Part shown: piece after piece, positions 11,504-20,555 of the stretch
Position numbering within the stretch: position 1 is the first letter of the stretch
How the letters are laid out: the number at the start of each line of letters is the position of its first letter
Source: Piromyces finnis
Taxonomy: Eukaryota > Neocallimastigomycota > Neocallimastigomycetes > Neocallimastigales > Neocallimastigaceae
Assembly: GCA_002104945.1 (NCBI GenBank)
Contig: MCFH01000013.1
Location: 62,001-126,000, forward strand
Length of the DNA stretch: 64,000 nt
Direction: 5' to 3'
Position numbers and translations under genes: made by a program
Notes under the pieces: generated by a model
Told to the model about the DNA's origin: nothing
The model's input: only the letters and a program-made list of their open reading frames with translations
The model's database searches: none

Positions 11504-11509
11504 TTTTTT
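11477..11509 (-). promoter_or_regulatory. -1 ribosomal frameshift signal, gag/pol, E2 copy 1
   Basis: On the coding strand the gag frame reads TCA-AAA-AAC-TAA, which contains the classic slippery heptamer A-AAA-AAC (11503-11509) directly before the gag stop. After 8 nt comes a perfect 7-bp stem GGACTTC/GAAGTCC with a CATT loop (11477-11494). Pol is in the -1 frame and lacks an ATG. All three parts of a standard -1 frameshift site are present in correct order. Confidence 0.85.
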
Positions 11510-12522
11510 GAACTAATTTTTTGAGCTTTATAATTGTTGTTATTGTAATTATTATTATATTTTTGGAAGTTATTGTTGTTATTGTTGTTGTTGTTGTATG
11601 ATCTGTGGTGGTTGAAATGTGAATTTCTTTTCTTGTTAGATTTAGAGTTGGAAGACTGGTTAATCTTATTCTTTGTAGAAAGAGAACTTTCGATCAAAAT
11701 ATATCTAGTTATAATGGACTCCATGGTGGTTGGAAATACCTCCATCTTTTCAATTTCTTCCTGATATTTGGGATGTAAACCATTATAAAAGATTAAAGAT
11801 AATGCTTCTTCATTCCATTTAAATTGTTGTGAAAGAGAGCGGAATTCCTCGATATAATCATTTATTTTACCATATTGTTGCTTTAAACGCATTATTTTGA
11901 TTTTAGCTATCTTGTAACTAGCAACATTTGAGAAAGCAATTCTTAGTCCATCCAACAATTCTTGCATGGTAGATGGATAAATATTATCCTTGTACTTGGC
12001 AAGATACCAATTTCTAGCAGCATCACGAAGACGGGATTGTACAAAATTAATTTTTGTTTCTTCTGGTAAAGTTCGATTTGGTAGAGTTTTGAAAGTATCT
12101 TCACATAATTGACAAAACAAATCGGTATCACTAGTCTTACCGGAGAACATACCTGGATCTGGCACTTGAGTGATTGGAGTAGCAAAACGGCCTCTCATGA
12201 TAACATCATGATCCAAATCAAATCTTGTTGAAGTAGATTCATCATCTCTAAAGACAGTAGGTCTTGGAGTAGCTATCCTATCATAATTGGTATGTAACAA
12301 TGGTTGTTCATCTTCATTCTGAGCAGTTTGATTATTATTCATATTGGTTAATACACTCATGATTTCATTTAAACGATTATTCACATCATTGGAAAAATTT
12401 TGAAAATCTTCACGGAAAACCAAATTTTCATTGATACCCTCAATGATATCCTTGGCAGTCTGAGTAGCATCCTCTCTTAGTTGGTTTACCTCGTCTGGGA
12501 AATTAGGAACCGGAGTGAACAT
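11500..12522 (-). CDS. Ty3/gypsy Gag, E2 copy 1
   Basis: 340-aa capsid precursor beginning MFTPVPNFPDEVN at an ATG 35 nt inside the LTR. The middle (about residues 110-270) fits a Ty3-type Gag domain: PDPGMFSGK, then RDAARNWYLAKY and FRSLSQQFKWNEEAL. The tail is Asn-rich with basic residues (SYNNNNNNNNNF) and has no CCHC zinc knuckle, so RNA binding probably depends on this basic tail. It ends at TAA next to a slippery heptamer that feeds into pol. The protein is identical to that of copy 2. Confidence 0.93.
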   Translation of the reverse strand: MFTPVPNFPDEVNQLREDATQTAKDIIEGINENLVFREDFQNFSNDVNNRLNEIMSVLTNMNNNQTAQNEDEQPLLHTNYDRIATPRPTVFRDDESTSTRFDLDHDVIMRGRFATPITQVPDPGMFSGKTSDTDLFCQLCEDTFKTLPNRTLPEETKINFVQSRLRDAARNWYLAKYKDNIYPSTMQELLDGLRIAFSNVASYKIAKIKIMRLKQQYGKINDYIEEFRSLSQQFKWNEEALSLIFYNGLHPKYQEEIEKMEVFPTTMESIITRYILIESSLSTKNKINQSSNSKSNKKRNSHFNHHRSYNNNNNNNNNFQKYNNNYNNNNYKAQKISSKN

Positions 12523-12546
12523 TCTAAAGTAGCCACTAAACAGCGG

Positions 12547-12557
12547 GTAAAGATTAT
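12547..12557 (-). promoter_or_regulatory. Primer-binding site of E2 copy 1, self-priming type
   Basis: The 11 nt ATAATCTTTAC (minus strand) lie flush against LTR C. They do not begin with TGG as a tRNA 3'-end site would. They are exactly complementary to GTAAAGATTAT inside the E2 LTR, the predicted 5' end of the transcript. Confidence 0.75.
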
Positions 12558-13674
12558 TGTTAAGTTTTTGGGTTTGGTTATGCGGCCAGGTCAGAATGTT
12601 ATTAATTATATAGTAAAAATGTTTTTTAAGAAATTAAATTTAATTATAAACTAACACCTTAAACTCCCAAATGAAAAATGAAAAATTTATATTTACTTTA
12701 AAATAACTTTTTATAAATTTTTTATTTATTTAATAATAATAATATAAATGATATTATAAGTAACTATATAATTAAGATTATAACTATAATCTTTACAAAG
12801 AATTAAAATCGAATTCAATTCATTCTCTTTTATATTCTTTGTTCAGATTATTAAATTGATATTAATAAGAATAAAGTATTACATGTAATATATTAGTAAT
12901 ATAATTAAATAAGTAATAAGATTGTTTGTTTGTTTGTTTGTTTGTCATGACATAAAATAAAATAAACATATGATTAATCATTTAAACAGTTGATCCTAAT
13001 TAGTAATTATAAAAACTATTCAATTAATAATTCATCATTATTAATTGATATTACCATAACATATTTGTTATAATTAAATAATTATTATTTTCAAAATTAT
13101 TTCTAATAAAACTTGCCGTTAACCTATTTTATAATAATTAAGATTATTTAATTTATAGGTGTTAACTGTTACACCTAAATGGGTCTAGTTCTATTTTTAG
13201 TAACAATCGTTATCATTAATTAAATTAATATAACTAAAATTCCTATTGATATATTTTTAATTTCATCAAGTCATAAGAATTATTTATGATCCATACTTGA
13301 TATCATATTGATTTTAATTTACCTAATAAAATCTTTAAATGATCATAACTTCCTTAAATGATCAGTTAGAAGGACCGCGATTGTACCAAATTGTAGCTTT
13401 CTTCCTAAGCTTTCCAATAAACCTAGTTCCATCACCGTAGCGATCGTTTTTGGAGAGTTACACCTTATTTCGTACTTGCTTATTTTTGGTTAAGGGTTAT
13501 AGTGTATTGATATTAAATTTTTGAAATCATAACCCTTTCACTGAATCAAAATTTAAAAGGTGACTTTTAAAAGTGTTTTAAAATAATTATTGAAATTATT
13601 TAATTATAATTATTATGTTTAATTAATTATAGATATTATCTGAATTTGTTTTAAATCCAGTTAATATCTTCACA
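12558..13674 (-). repeat. LTR C, shared LTR of the E2 array
   Basis: 1117 bp, TG...CA ends. It is at once the 5' LTR of copy 1 and the 3' LTR of copy 2. It has the same length as LTR D and I see no difference between them. Like D it has an extra AAT unit near 12735 and a shortened segment near 13432. Confidence 0.95.
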
Positions 13675-14074
13675 ACGCCCTCCCTAGGAATTCGTATTCC
13701 AGACGAATTCTATGAACTGGAGCGAAAAGTAAAAATTTTTGATTTTAAAAAATTTTTTCGAGAGGAAGTAATAATTTCAAAAGGTCACTTGGCCATTGTG
13801 AGATTTTTGAAATTTCACTTTTTGAAAAATTTTCTTGTAGATAAAATTTTAATAATAAAATTGATACTGCAGATTTTGAATATGAAAATAAAAATAAAAA
13901 ATAATAAAGTTTTAATATGATAATTGAAAAATATTTGGTGTAAAAATTTTGAAATGTTGAAATTTCAAAATTTTGTGATGAGTTAAATTTCGAAATTTAG
14001 TTGTTATAAAAATATTTTGTAAATGGTGTAAAAGTTATTTTTAGAGAATTATTGACTTATTAATATTATTTTAA
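13675..14074 (-). other. E2 copy 2 3' UTR with polypurine tract
   Basis: 400-bp non-coding segment equivalent to that of copy 1, with the polypurine tract at 13678-13685 and the same small hairpin beside it. Two substitutions relative to copy 1 are visible, at about 13841 and 13936. Confidence 0.75.
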
Positions 14075-17000
14075 TTAATTATATGCTATAGAAGCATAAT
14101 GTCGTCCACTTTTTAAATATTTTTGATAAATGTATTGATTACGTGGATTGTCTTCTACTTCACTTGCTGGTACCCAATTATAAGCGGAACGGTATTTGTA
14201 TCGAATTTTATATTCATATCGTTGTTGTTTATAATTTGTACGGAATCCAGATATTTCCACTATATCTTTTATTGATTCTGGATCCGCAGTTCTATTTAAA
14301 AATTCTTTTGGAGTTGATCTATAAGGTTCCAACTCAGATACATGAAATATTGGATAGTGTTTGGGAAAAGGTGATTTTTTGATATCGATTTCATAATTGT
14401 TATTTCTCAAAACTTGAGTTATTTTATATGGACCATATTTACAAGGAGCTAATTTGGAACTATTTTCAATATTTAAAGAAGGTGGGGCTTGAATCCAAAC
14501 TAAATCATCAATTTTAAATTTTGGAGCTTCTAAACGACTTTTATCCACTCTTCTTTTATACAACTCTTTGGAGCGTAGTAACACTTCTTTTATGTGGTTG
14601 AATGCATCATTAACGTTTTGAACTAGTTTATGATTAATATTACATTGTGGTAATAGGGTCATTTCATCCATCGGAGGGTGGAAACCATAATTAATGAAGA
14701 ATGGTGTTTCTTTGGTTGATTCATTAACAGCGTTGTTATAGGCGAATTCTGCAAGTGGAAGCCAATCAACCCAGTCGTCATGATAGAAAGACTTGGAATA
14801 ACATCTAAGATACTGTTCAATAAAAGAATTTGACCTCTCGACCTGTCCAACAGTTTCATGGTGGTCAGTAGTAGCTATTCTTGGATGAATATATAATAAA
14901 TCCAAAAATTCGAGCCAAACATCACTTGTAAATTGTGAGCCTCTATCAGTATATAGGTCATAAGGGAGACCATGTAAACGATATACATTGTTCAAAAAAG
15001 CTTTTGCAGTTTGTGCTGCGTTTGGAACTTGTTTAAACGGCACTAAGTGAATCATTTTAGAAAAGCGGTCAACCACTACCATAATTACGGTGTACCCTTT
15101 AGACTCAGGAAGGCCACAAAGAAAGTCAATTTCTATAGATTTCCATGGACGTTCTGGAGTATCTAAAGGTTGTAATTTTCCATATTTCCGATGTCTAGTT
15201 ACTTTATTTCTTGTGCATGTTTCACAAGAATTAACAAATTTAGTGACATCATCCTTAATTTTAGGCCACCAAAAATTTCGAGTTATCAATTCTAAAGTCC
15301 TTTTTATACCAAGATGTCCAGCAGAGGGTTGTTCATGATATTTCATAAGAACATCTAAACGTAGTTTCTCAGGGATATAAACTAAGTTATTATATAAAAT
15401 AAGATTATTTTTTAATTCAAACTTGTTCATTTTCCTAAATGGTCTATAAGCCTTTTGGTCATTATGTGGGCTGAAATATAGCATAATATCCTTAGCAGTT
15501 TCGTCGTCCTTTAAGTATTGAATAACTTGTTCCAAGAAGTTACTCATAATACCAATGAAACTTGGTATTAGTTTTACATTTTTTGAGTCTAAAATATATT
15601 CTGGCTTTTCTTCATAAGTCCTATCCATGTAGTCAGGTCTGCGAGATAGACTATCAGGTTTACCATTCTTACGACCTTGTCTGTATATAAGTTCAAAGTC
15701 GTATTCTTGAAAGAAAAGGTGCCAACGATGTTGTCTTTGATTACCTACCTTTCCTCCAAGAGTATAAAGTAAATTTCTATGATCAGTGTAAACTTTTATT
15801 TTATATTTAGCACCAAGAAGAAGGTGCCTCCAAGTAGAGAAAGAATCCTTAATGGCTAATAGTTCTTTATCTGTTATAGAATAATTAACTTCAGAACTAC
15901 TTAGACTTCTGGAGTAGTAAGCAACAGGATGTAGACGATTTTCTGAATCATATTGAGAAAGTATAGAACCGATAGCAACATTACTTGCATCACATTCTAA
16001 AATATATTGTTTTTGAGAATCAGGATGTGATAAAATAGGTGCTGAAGTTAAACGCGTTTTTAAAATGTTAAATGAGGATTCACATTCTGTGGACCATTTG
16101 AACTTTGCATTCTTTTTTGTTAGGTTGTGGAGGGGTTTAGCCAAGTCTGCAAAATTCATTACAAAGCGTCTATAGTAGTTACAAAGACCTAAAAATCTTT
16201 GTACATCCTTAACTGTAGTAGGAATAGGCCAATTTTTGATTGACTCTATCTTTTTTGGGTCGGTAGCAATTCCTGAACCTGAAATAACATATCCTAAGAA
16301 TTCAACTTGTGGTTTGTCAAATTCACATTTAGGAAGTTTAGCATATAAATTATTTTCTAATAGTTTAGAAAGAACTTCACGTACATGTTGGTGGTGTTCT
16401 TCTAAGGTTTTTGAAAATATAAGAATATCATCCAAATAGAGAATAACAGATTTTTCCAAGAAAGGTCTGAGAACAGAATTTATAAATGCCTGAAAAGTAG
16501 CAGGAGCGTTACGTAAACCAAATGGCATCACTAAATATTCATAGTGACCAAACTTTGTGCGAAAAGCAGTTTTATATTCATCACCATTTCTTATTCTAAC
16601 TAAATTATAAGCAGAGCGTAAGTCGAGCTTGGTGAAATACTTTGCACCTTTGACACGTTCTATAATGTCGGTAATAAGTGGTATTGGGTAGGAGTTACGT
16701 ATCGTTACAGAATTGAGTTTTTTATAATCAATACAAACTCTAAGAGTACCATCTTTCTTTTTCTGAAATACCACTGGATATCCTGCAGGTGATTCGGATG
16801 GTCTAATAAAGCCTTTTTCTAAATTTTCCTTGATATACTCTTCTAAAACTTTTGATTCTTCTTCTGATAAGGGATAGATGGGACCATAGTGAAGAGTAGC
16901 ATCTTTTTCTAGTACTATTTTACAATCTGTAATTCTATGTGGTGGTAGTTTATCAGCTTCTTGTTTGCTGAAAACTTTTGCCAAATCTCGATAGGGTTTT

Positions 17001-17890
17001 GGAATATCTTCAATAGTATGTTCTTCTAAATTGCTTACTTCTTCTGGTTTTTCGGACAAAAAAGTATGAATTAAATAATTATAATTATATCTATCATAAT
17101 TATTTTTATTTAATATAACTTTTCTAAAAAATTTGGAACGTTTAGGGTTAAATTTGTGGAATCGACCATTTTTCTTCTTACTAAAGGTTTTAGATCTGAA
17201 ATAAAAATTATGAATTTTATTTTTTAAATTATAAAAATTGGTGGAATAATTTTTATTTTTATTTTTTGTGTTATTTACACCTGTAGAAGTGGTAGGTGTA
17301 ACATTTATGTCATTTCTATTATAAGAAATGAATTGTTCTAATTTTAAAAATTTAGTAGCATGCTTCATATTGAATTTCTTTCTGTTAAAATCATATTTTA
17401 AATTTGAATATAAATAATTTTTATTATAATTATAATGAATTTCATATTTGGACATGAATATATTTCCAAATAATAAATCTGTCGGAATATAATCCGCTAG
17501 TAAAAATTTTTCTTTGAAATTGATGAAATGGAATTTATTGTTGATAAATAGTTTTAACTGAAAGTTTAGATTGATATATTCATCAAGTTCAATTGAAGTA
17601 CCACTGATACCTTGTACAGTGATAACATTATTAATTTTATGAGGATGTAATTGTAATGTACGTAATAGTTTGTACGACATAAAATTACAATAAGATCCAC
17701 TATCTAATAGTGATGTACATGCAATTTTATTATGTACATTATTTGTACCTCCATTATTGGATAATACATATGTATTAAAAGTAAAAAATGTTGAAGGTAA
17801 TGTATTATCTTTGTTGATAGTGGGAAAAGTGTAGTTTAATATTTTTGTATTCGAGTGGTGATGGGACTTCAATGGAAGTCCTTTATTTAG
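14075..17890 (-). CDS. Ty3/gypsy Pol (PR-RT-RH-INT), E2 copy 2
   Basis: Second copy of the E2 Pol, offset from the first by exactly 6387 bp and with the same domain order: protease DSG, RT YLDD, RNase H, HHCC and D-D-E integrase, chromodomain-like tail. It has FQEYDF, KPDSLSRR and EKLRLD where copy 1 has FHEYDF, KPDCLSRR and EKLCLD. The serine form is closer to the usual gypsy KxDxLSR motif, so copy 1 probably carries the newer changes. The frame is intact and entered by -1 frameshifting from gag. Confidence 0.96.
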   Translation of the reverse strand, partial: LNKGLPLKSHHHSNTKILNYTFPTINKDNTLPSTFFTFNTYVLSNNGGTNNVHNKIACTSLLDSGSYCNFMSYKLLRTLQLHPHKINNVITVQGISGTSIELDEYINLNFQLKLFINNKFHFINFKEKFLLADYIPTDLLFGNIFMSKYEIHYNYNKNYLYSNLKYDFNRKKFNMKHATKFLKLEQFISYNRNDINVTPTTSTGVNNTKNKNKNYSTNFYNLKNKIHNFYFRSKTFSKKKNGRFHKFNPKRSKFFRKVILNKNNYDRYNYNYLIHTFLSEKPEEVSNLEEHTIEDIPKPYRDLAKVFSKQEADKLPPHRITDCKIVLEKDATLHYGPIYPLSEEESKVLEEYIKENLEKGFIRPSESPAGYPVVFQKKKDGTLRVCIDYKKLNSVTIRNSYPIPLITDIIERVKGAKYFTKLDLRSAYNLVRIRNGDEYKTAFRTKFGHYEYLVMPFGLRNAPATFQAFINSVLRPFLEKSVILYLDDILIFSKTLEEHHQHVREVLSKLLENNLYAKLPKCEFDKPQVEFLGYVISGSGIATDPKKIESIKNWPIPTTVKDVQRFLGLCNYYRRFVMNFADLAKPLHNLTKKNAKFKWSTECESSFNILKTRLTSAPILSHPDSQKQYILECDASNVAIGSILSQYDSENRLHPVAYYSRSLSSSEVNYSITDKELLAIKDSFSTWRHLLLGAKYKIKVYTDHRNLLYTLGGKVGNQRQHRWHLFFQEYDFELIYRQGRKNGKPDSLSRRPDYMDRTYEEKPEYILDSKNVKLIPSFIGIMSNFLEQVIQYLKDDETAKDIMLYFSPHNDQKAYRPFRKMNKFELKNNLILYNNLVYIPEKLRLDVLMKYHEQPSAGHLGIKRTLELITRNFWWPKIKDDVTKFVNSCETCTRNKVTRHRKYGKLQPLDTPERPWKSIEIDFLCGLPESKGYTVIMVVVDRFSKMIHLVPFKQVPNAAQTAKAFLNNVYRLHGLPYDLYTDRGSQFTSDVWLEFLDLLYIHPRIATTDHHETVGQVERSNSFIEQYLRCYSKSFYHDDWVDWLPLAEFAYNNAVNESTKETPFFINYGFHPPMDEMTLLPQCNINHKLVQNVNDAFNHIKEVLLRSKELYKRRVDKSRLEAPKFKIDDLVWIQAPPSLNIENSSKLAPCKYGPYKITQVLRNNNYEIDIKKSPFPKHYPIFHVSELEPYRSTPKEFLNRTADPESIKDIVEISGFRTNYKQQRYEYKIRYKYRSAYNWVPASEVEDNPRNQYIYQKYLKSGRHYASIAYN

Positions 17891-17896
17891 TTTTTT
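17864..17896 (-). promoter_or_regulatory. -1 ribosomal frameshift signal, gag/pol, E2 copy 2
   Basis: Same arrangement as in copy 1: slippery A-AAA-AAC (17890-17896), gag stop TAA, 8-nt spacer, perfect 7-bp stem with 4-nt loop (17864-17881). Confidence 0.85.
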
Positions 17897-18909
17897 GAAC
17901 TAATTTTTTGAGCTTTATAATTGTTGTTATTGTAATTATTATTATATTTTTGGAAGTTATTGTTGTTATTGTTGTTGTTGTTGTATGATCTGTGGTGGTT
18001 GAAATGTGAATTTCTTTTCTTGTTAGATTTAGAGTTGGAAGACTGGTTAATCTTATTCTTTGTAGAAAGAGAACTTTCGATCAAAATATATCTAGTTATA
18101 ATGGACTCCATGGTGGTTGGAAATACCTCCATCTTTTCAATTTCTTCCTGATATTTGGGATGTAAACCATTATAAAAGATTAAAGATAATGCTTCTTCAT
18201 TCCATTTAAATTGTTGTGAAAGAGAGCGGAATTCCTCGATATAATCATTTATTTTACCATATTGTTGCTTTAAACGCATTATTTTGATTTTAGCTATCTT
18301 GTAACTAGCAACATTTGAGAAAGCAATTCTTAGTCCATCCAACAATTCTTGCATGGTAGATGGATAAATATTATCCTTGTACTTGGCAAGATACCAATTT
18401 CTAGCAGCATCACGAAGACGGGATTGTACAAAATTAATTTTTGTTTCTTCTGGTAAAGTTCGATTTGGTAGAGTTTTGAAAGTATCTTCACATAATTGAC
18501 AAAACAAATCGGTATCACTAGTCTTACCGGAGAACATACCTGGATCTGGCACTTGAGTGATTGGAGTAGCAAAACGGCCTCTCATGATAACATCATGATC
18601 CAAATCAAATCTTGTTGAAGTAGATTCATCATCTCTAAAGACAGTAGGTCTTGGAGTAGCTATCCTATCATAATTGGTATGTAACAATGGTTGTTCATCT
18701 TCATTCTGAGCAGTTTGATTATTATTCATATTGGTTAATACACTCATGATTTCATTTAAACGATTATTCACATCATTGGAAAAATTTTGAAAATCTTCAC
18801 GGAAAACCAAATTTTCATTGATACCCTCAATGATATCCTTGGCAGTCTGAGTAGCATCCTCTCTTAGTTGGTTTACCTCGTCTGGGAAATTAGGAACCGG
18901 AGTGAACAT
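17887..18909 (-). CDS. Ty3/gypsy Gag, E2 copy 2
   Basis: 340-aa Gag, identical in amino-acid sequence to the copy 1 Gag. A Ty3-type capsid region is followed by a basic Asn-rich tail without a zinc knuckle. The start ATG is 35 nt from LTR D. It overlaps the pol frame at the frameshift site. Identity at protein level, with the intact pol, indicates a very recent duplication. Confidence 0.93.
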   Translation of the reverse strand: MFTPVPNFPDEVNQLREDATQTAKDIIEGINENLVFREDFQNFSNDVNNRLNEIMSVLTNMNNNQTAQNEDEQPLLHTNYDRIATPRPTVFRDDESTSTRFDLDHDVIMRGRFATPITQVPDPGMFSGKTSDTDLFCQLCEDTFKTLPNRTLPEETKINFVQSRLRDAARNWYLAKYKDNIYPSTMQELLDGLRIAFSNVASYKIAKIKIMRLKQQYGKINDYIEEFRSLSQQFKWNEEALSLIFYNGLHPKYQEEIEKMEVFPTTMESIITRYILIESSLSTKNKINQSSNSKSNKKRNSHFNHHRSYNNNNNNNNNFQKYNNNYNNNNYKAQKISSKN

Positions 18910-18933
18910 TCTAAAGTAGCCACTAAACAGCGG

Positions 18934-18944
18934 GTAAAGATTAT
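18934..18944 (-). promoter_or_regulatory. Primer-binding site of E2 copy 2, self-priming type
   Basis: ATAATCTTTAC (minus strand), flush with LTR D and complementary over all 11 nt to minus-strand GTAAAGATTAT in LTR D (19173-19183). Confidence 0.75.
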
Positions 18945-20061
18945 TGTTAAGTTTTTGGGTTTGGTTATGCGGCCAGGTCAGAATGTTATTAATTATATAG
19001 TAAAAATGTTTTTTAAGAAATTAAATTTAATTATAAACTAACACCTTAAACTCCCAAATGAAAAATGAAAAATTTATATTTACTTTAAAATAACTTTTTA
19101 TAAATTTTTTATTTATTTAATAATAATAATATAAATGATATTATAAGTAACTATATAATTAAGATTATAACTATAATCTTTACAAAGAATTAAAATCGAA
19201 TTCAATTCATTCTCTTTTATATTCTTTGTTCAGATTATTAAATTGATATTAATAAGAATAAAGTATTACATGTAATATATTAGTAATATAATTAAATAAG
19301 TAATAAGATTGTTTGTTTGTTTGTTTGTTTGTCATGACATAAAATAAAATAAACATATGATTAATCATTTAAACAGTTGATCCTAATTAGTAATTATAAA
19401 AACTATTCAATTAATAATTCATCATTATTAATTGATATTACCATAACATATTTGTTATAATTAAATAATTATTATTTTCAAAATTATTTCTAATAAAACT
19501 TGCCGTTAACCTATTTTATAATAATTAAGATTATTTAATTTATAGGTGTTAACTGTTACACCTAAATGGGTCTAGTTCTATTTTTAGTAACAATCGTTAT
19601 CATTAATTAAATTAATATAACTAAAATTCCTATTGATATATTTTTAATTTCATCAAGTCATAAGAATTATTTATGATCCATACTTGATATCATATTGATT
19701 TTAATTTACCTAATAAAATCTTTAAATGATCATAACTTCCTTAAATGATCAGTTAGAAGGACCGCGATTGTACCAAATTGTAGCTTTCTTCCTAAGCTTT
19801 CCAATAAACCTAGTTCCATCACCGTAGCGATCGTTTTTGGAGAGTTACACCTTATTTCGTACTTGCTTATTTTTGGTTAAGGGTTATAGTGTATTGATAT
19901 TAAATTTTTGAAATCATAACCCTTTCACTGAATCAAAATTTAAAAGGTGACTTTTAAAAGTGTTTTAAAATAATTATTGAAATTATTTAATTATAATTAT
20001 TATGTTTAATTAATTATAGATATTATCTGAATTTGTTTTAAATCCAGTTAATATCTTCACA
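18945..20061 (-). repeat. LTR D (5' LTR of E2 copy 2)
   Basis: 1117 bp, TG...CA ends. In the element's sense U3 runs from 20061 to 19184 and R-U5 from 19183 to 18945, if transcription starts at the sequence complementary to the primer site. It ends in the remnant of a host reading frame (20062-20106). Confidence 0.95.
19173..19221 (-). promoter_or_regulatory. E2 LTR core promoter: TATA box and predicted transcript start
   Basis: TATAAAAG on the minus strand (19214-19221) lies 38 nt upstream of GTAAAGATTAT (19173-19183), which is complementary to the primer site. The equivalent motifs occur in LTRs A, B and C. The start site is inferred from spacing and complementarity, not measured. Confidence 0.6.
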
Positions 20062-20106
20062 AAAGCTTTTAAAATTTCAAATAAATTCGAGCTATTACTA
20101 TCTTTT
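20062..20106 (-). pseudogene. Fragment of the host gene split by E3
   Basis: 45 bp between LTR D and E3. On the minus strand it continues, in frame, the reading frame broken at 27344 on the other side of E3, adding about 13 codons (DSNSSNLFEILKA) before running into LTR D. The last five bases (CTTTT, plus strand) are one copy of the E3 target duplication. Confidence 0.6.
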
Positions 20107-20545
20107 TGTAACGAATACTAGAAATAACTAAATTGTCTTAGTGGTTAGTAGCTAAGACTTTGAGTCTGAATGACACTAGTTTGAGACCTCATAGATACTA
20201 TTTTAAAAAAATTATAATTTTATTTTATTTTATTTTATTTTTAAATTTTATTTTATATGAAGATTATTGATTGGTTAAGAATTTTAAGTTGAAAAAATTT
20301 TATAAATTAATTTAAAAAATTTTTAGTATAAATACGAGTGAATTTTCCCAAATATTTTAAAGAATCGAGATTTTATTAATAAATAATTATATTATTAAAC
20401 ACTAACTTATTAAGTTAAATTCTATGTGTTTTTAATGATATTTTTATAAATTAATAATTTACAGATTATTTTAAAGTGTTAATATTACTAAGTTATTTAG
20501 TAAATATTATAATTTGTTTTATTGTTAAAGACACATTTCTTTACA
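20107..20545 (+). repeat. 5' LTR of E3
   Basis: 439 bp. TATAAATA at 20327-20334 lies 40 nt upstream of GAGATTTTAT (20367-20376), which is complementary to the primer site behind this LTR, so U3 is about 260 bp and R-U5 about 179 bp. U3 also has tRNA-promoter-like boxes (TTAGTGGTTAG at 20138-20148 and AGTTTGAGACC at 20178-20188). Confidence 0.95.
20327..20376 (+). promoter_or_regulatory. E3 LTR core promoter: TATA box and predicted transcript start
   Basis: TATAAATA (20327-20334) followed at +40 by GAGATTTTAT (20367-20376). The second motif is the reverse complement of the bases right after the LTR. The geometry matches that of E2. The start is inferred. Confidence 0.55.
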
Positions 20546-20555
20546 ATAAAATCTC
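20546..20555 (+). promoter_or_regulatory. E3 primer-binding site, self-priming type
   Basis: ATAAAATCTC sits flush behind the 5' LTR and is complementary to GAGATTTTAT in the LTR; including the last LTR base the match is 11 bp. It does not resemble a tRNA 3'-end complement (no TGG start). Confidence 0.65.

Larger units (their letters stand above)
6160..20061 (-). mobile_element. Tandem Ty3/gypsy array: LTR-int-LTR-int-LTR (element E2)
   Basis: Three LTRs (6160-7287, 12558-13674, 18945-20061) flank two internal regions of exactly 5270 bp (7288-12557 and 13675-18944), so the central LTR is shared. The repeated unit of internal region plus LTR is 6387 bp. Both internal copies have intact gag and pol on the minus strand. 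About seven base differences between copies are visible; three change amino acids in Pol and none change Gag. No 5-bp target duplication joins the outer flanks (ATGGTT before LTR B, AAAGC after LTR D). Unequal LTR recombination is the likely origin; an assembly duplication is the alternative. Confidence 0.93.

Noticed and set aside
5015-20066. Target-site duplication for the E2 array
   Set aside because: ATATA and ATGGTT on the left do not match AAAGC on the right; no pairing of flanks works.
20131-20195. tRNA gene in the E3 LTR
   Set aside because: Box-like motifs are present but there is no acceptor stem and no 7-nt anticodon loop.
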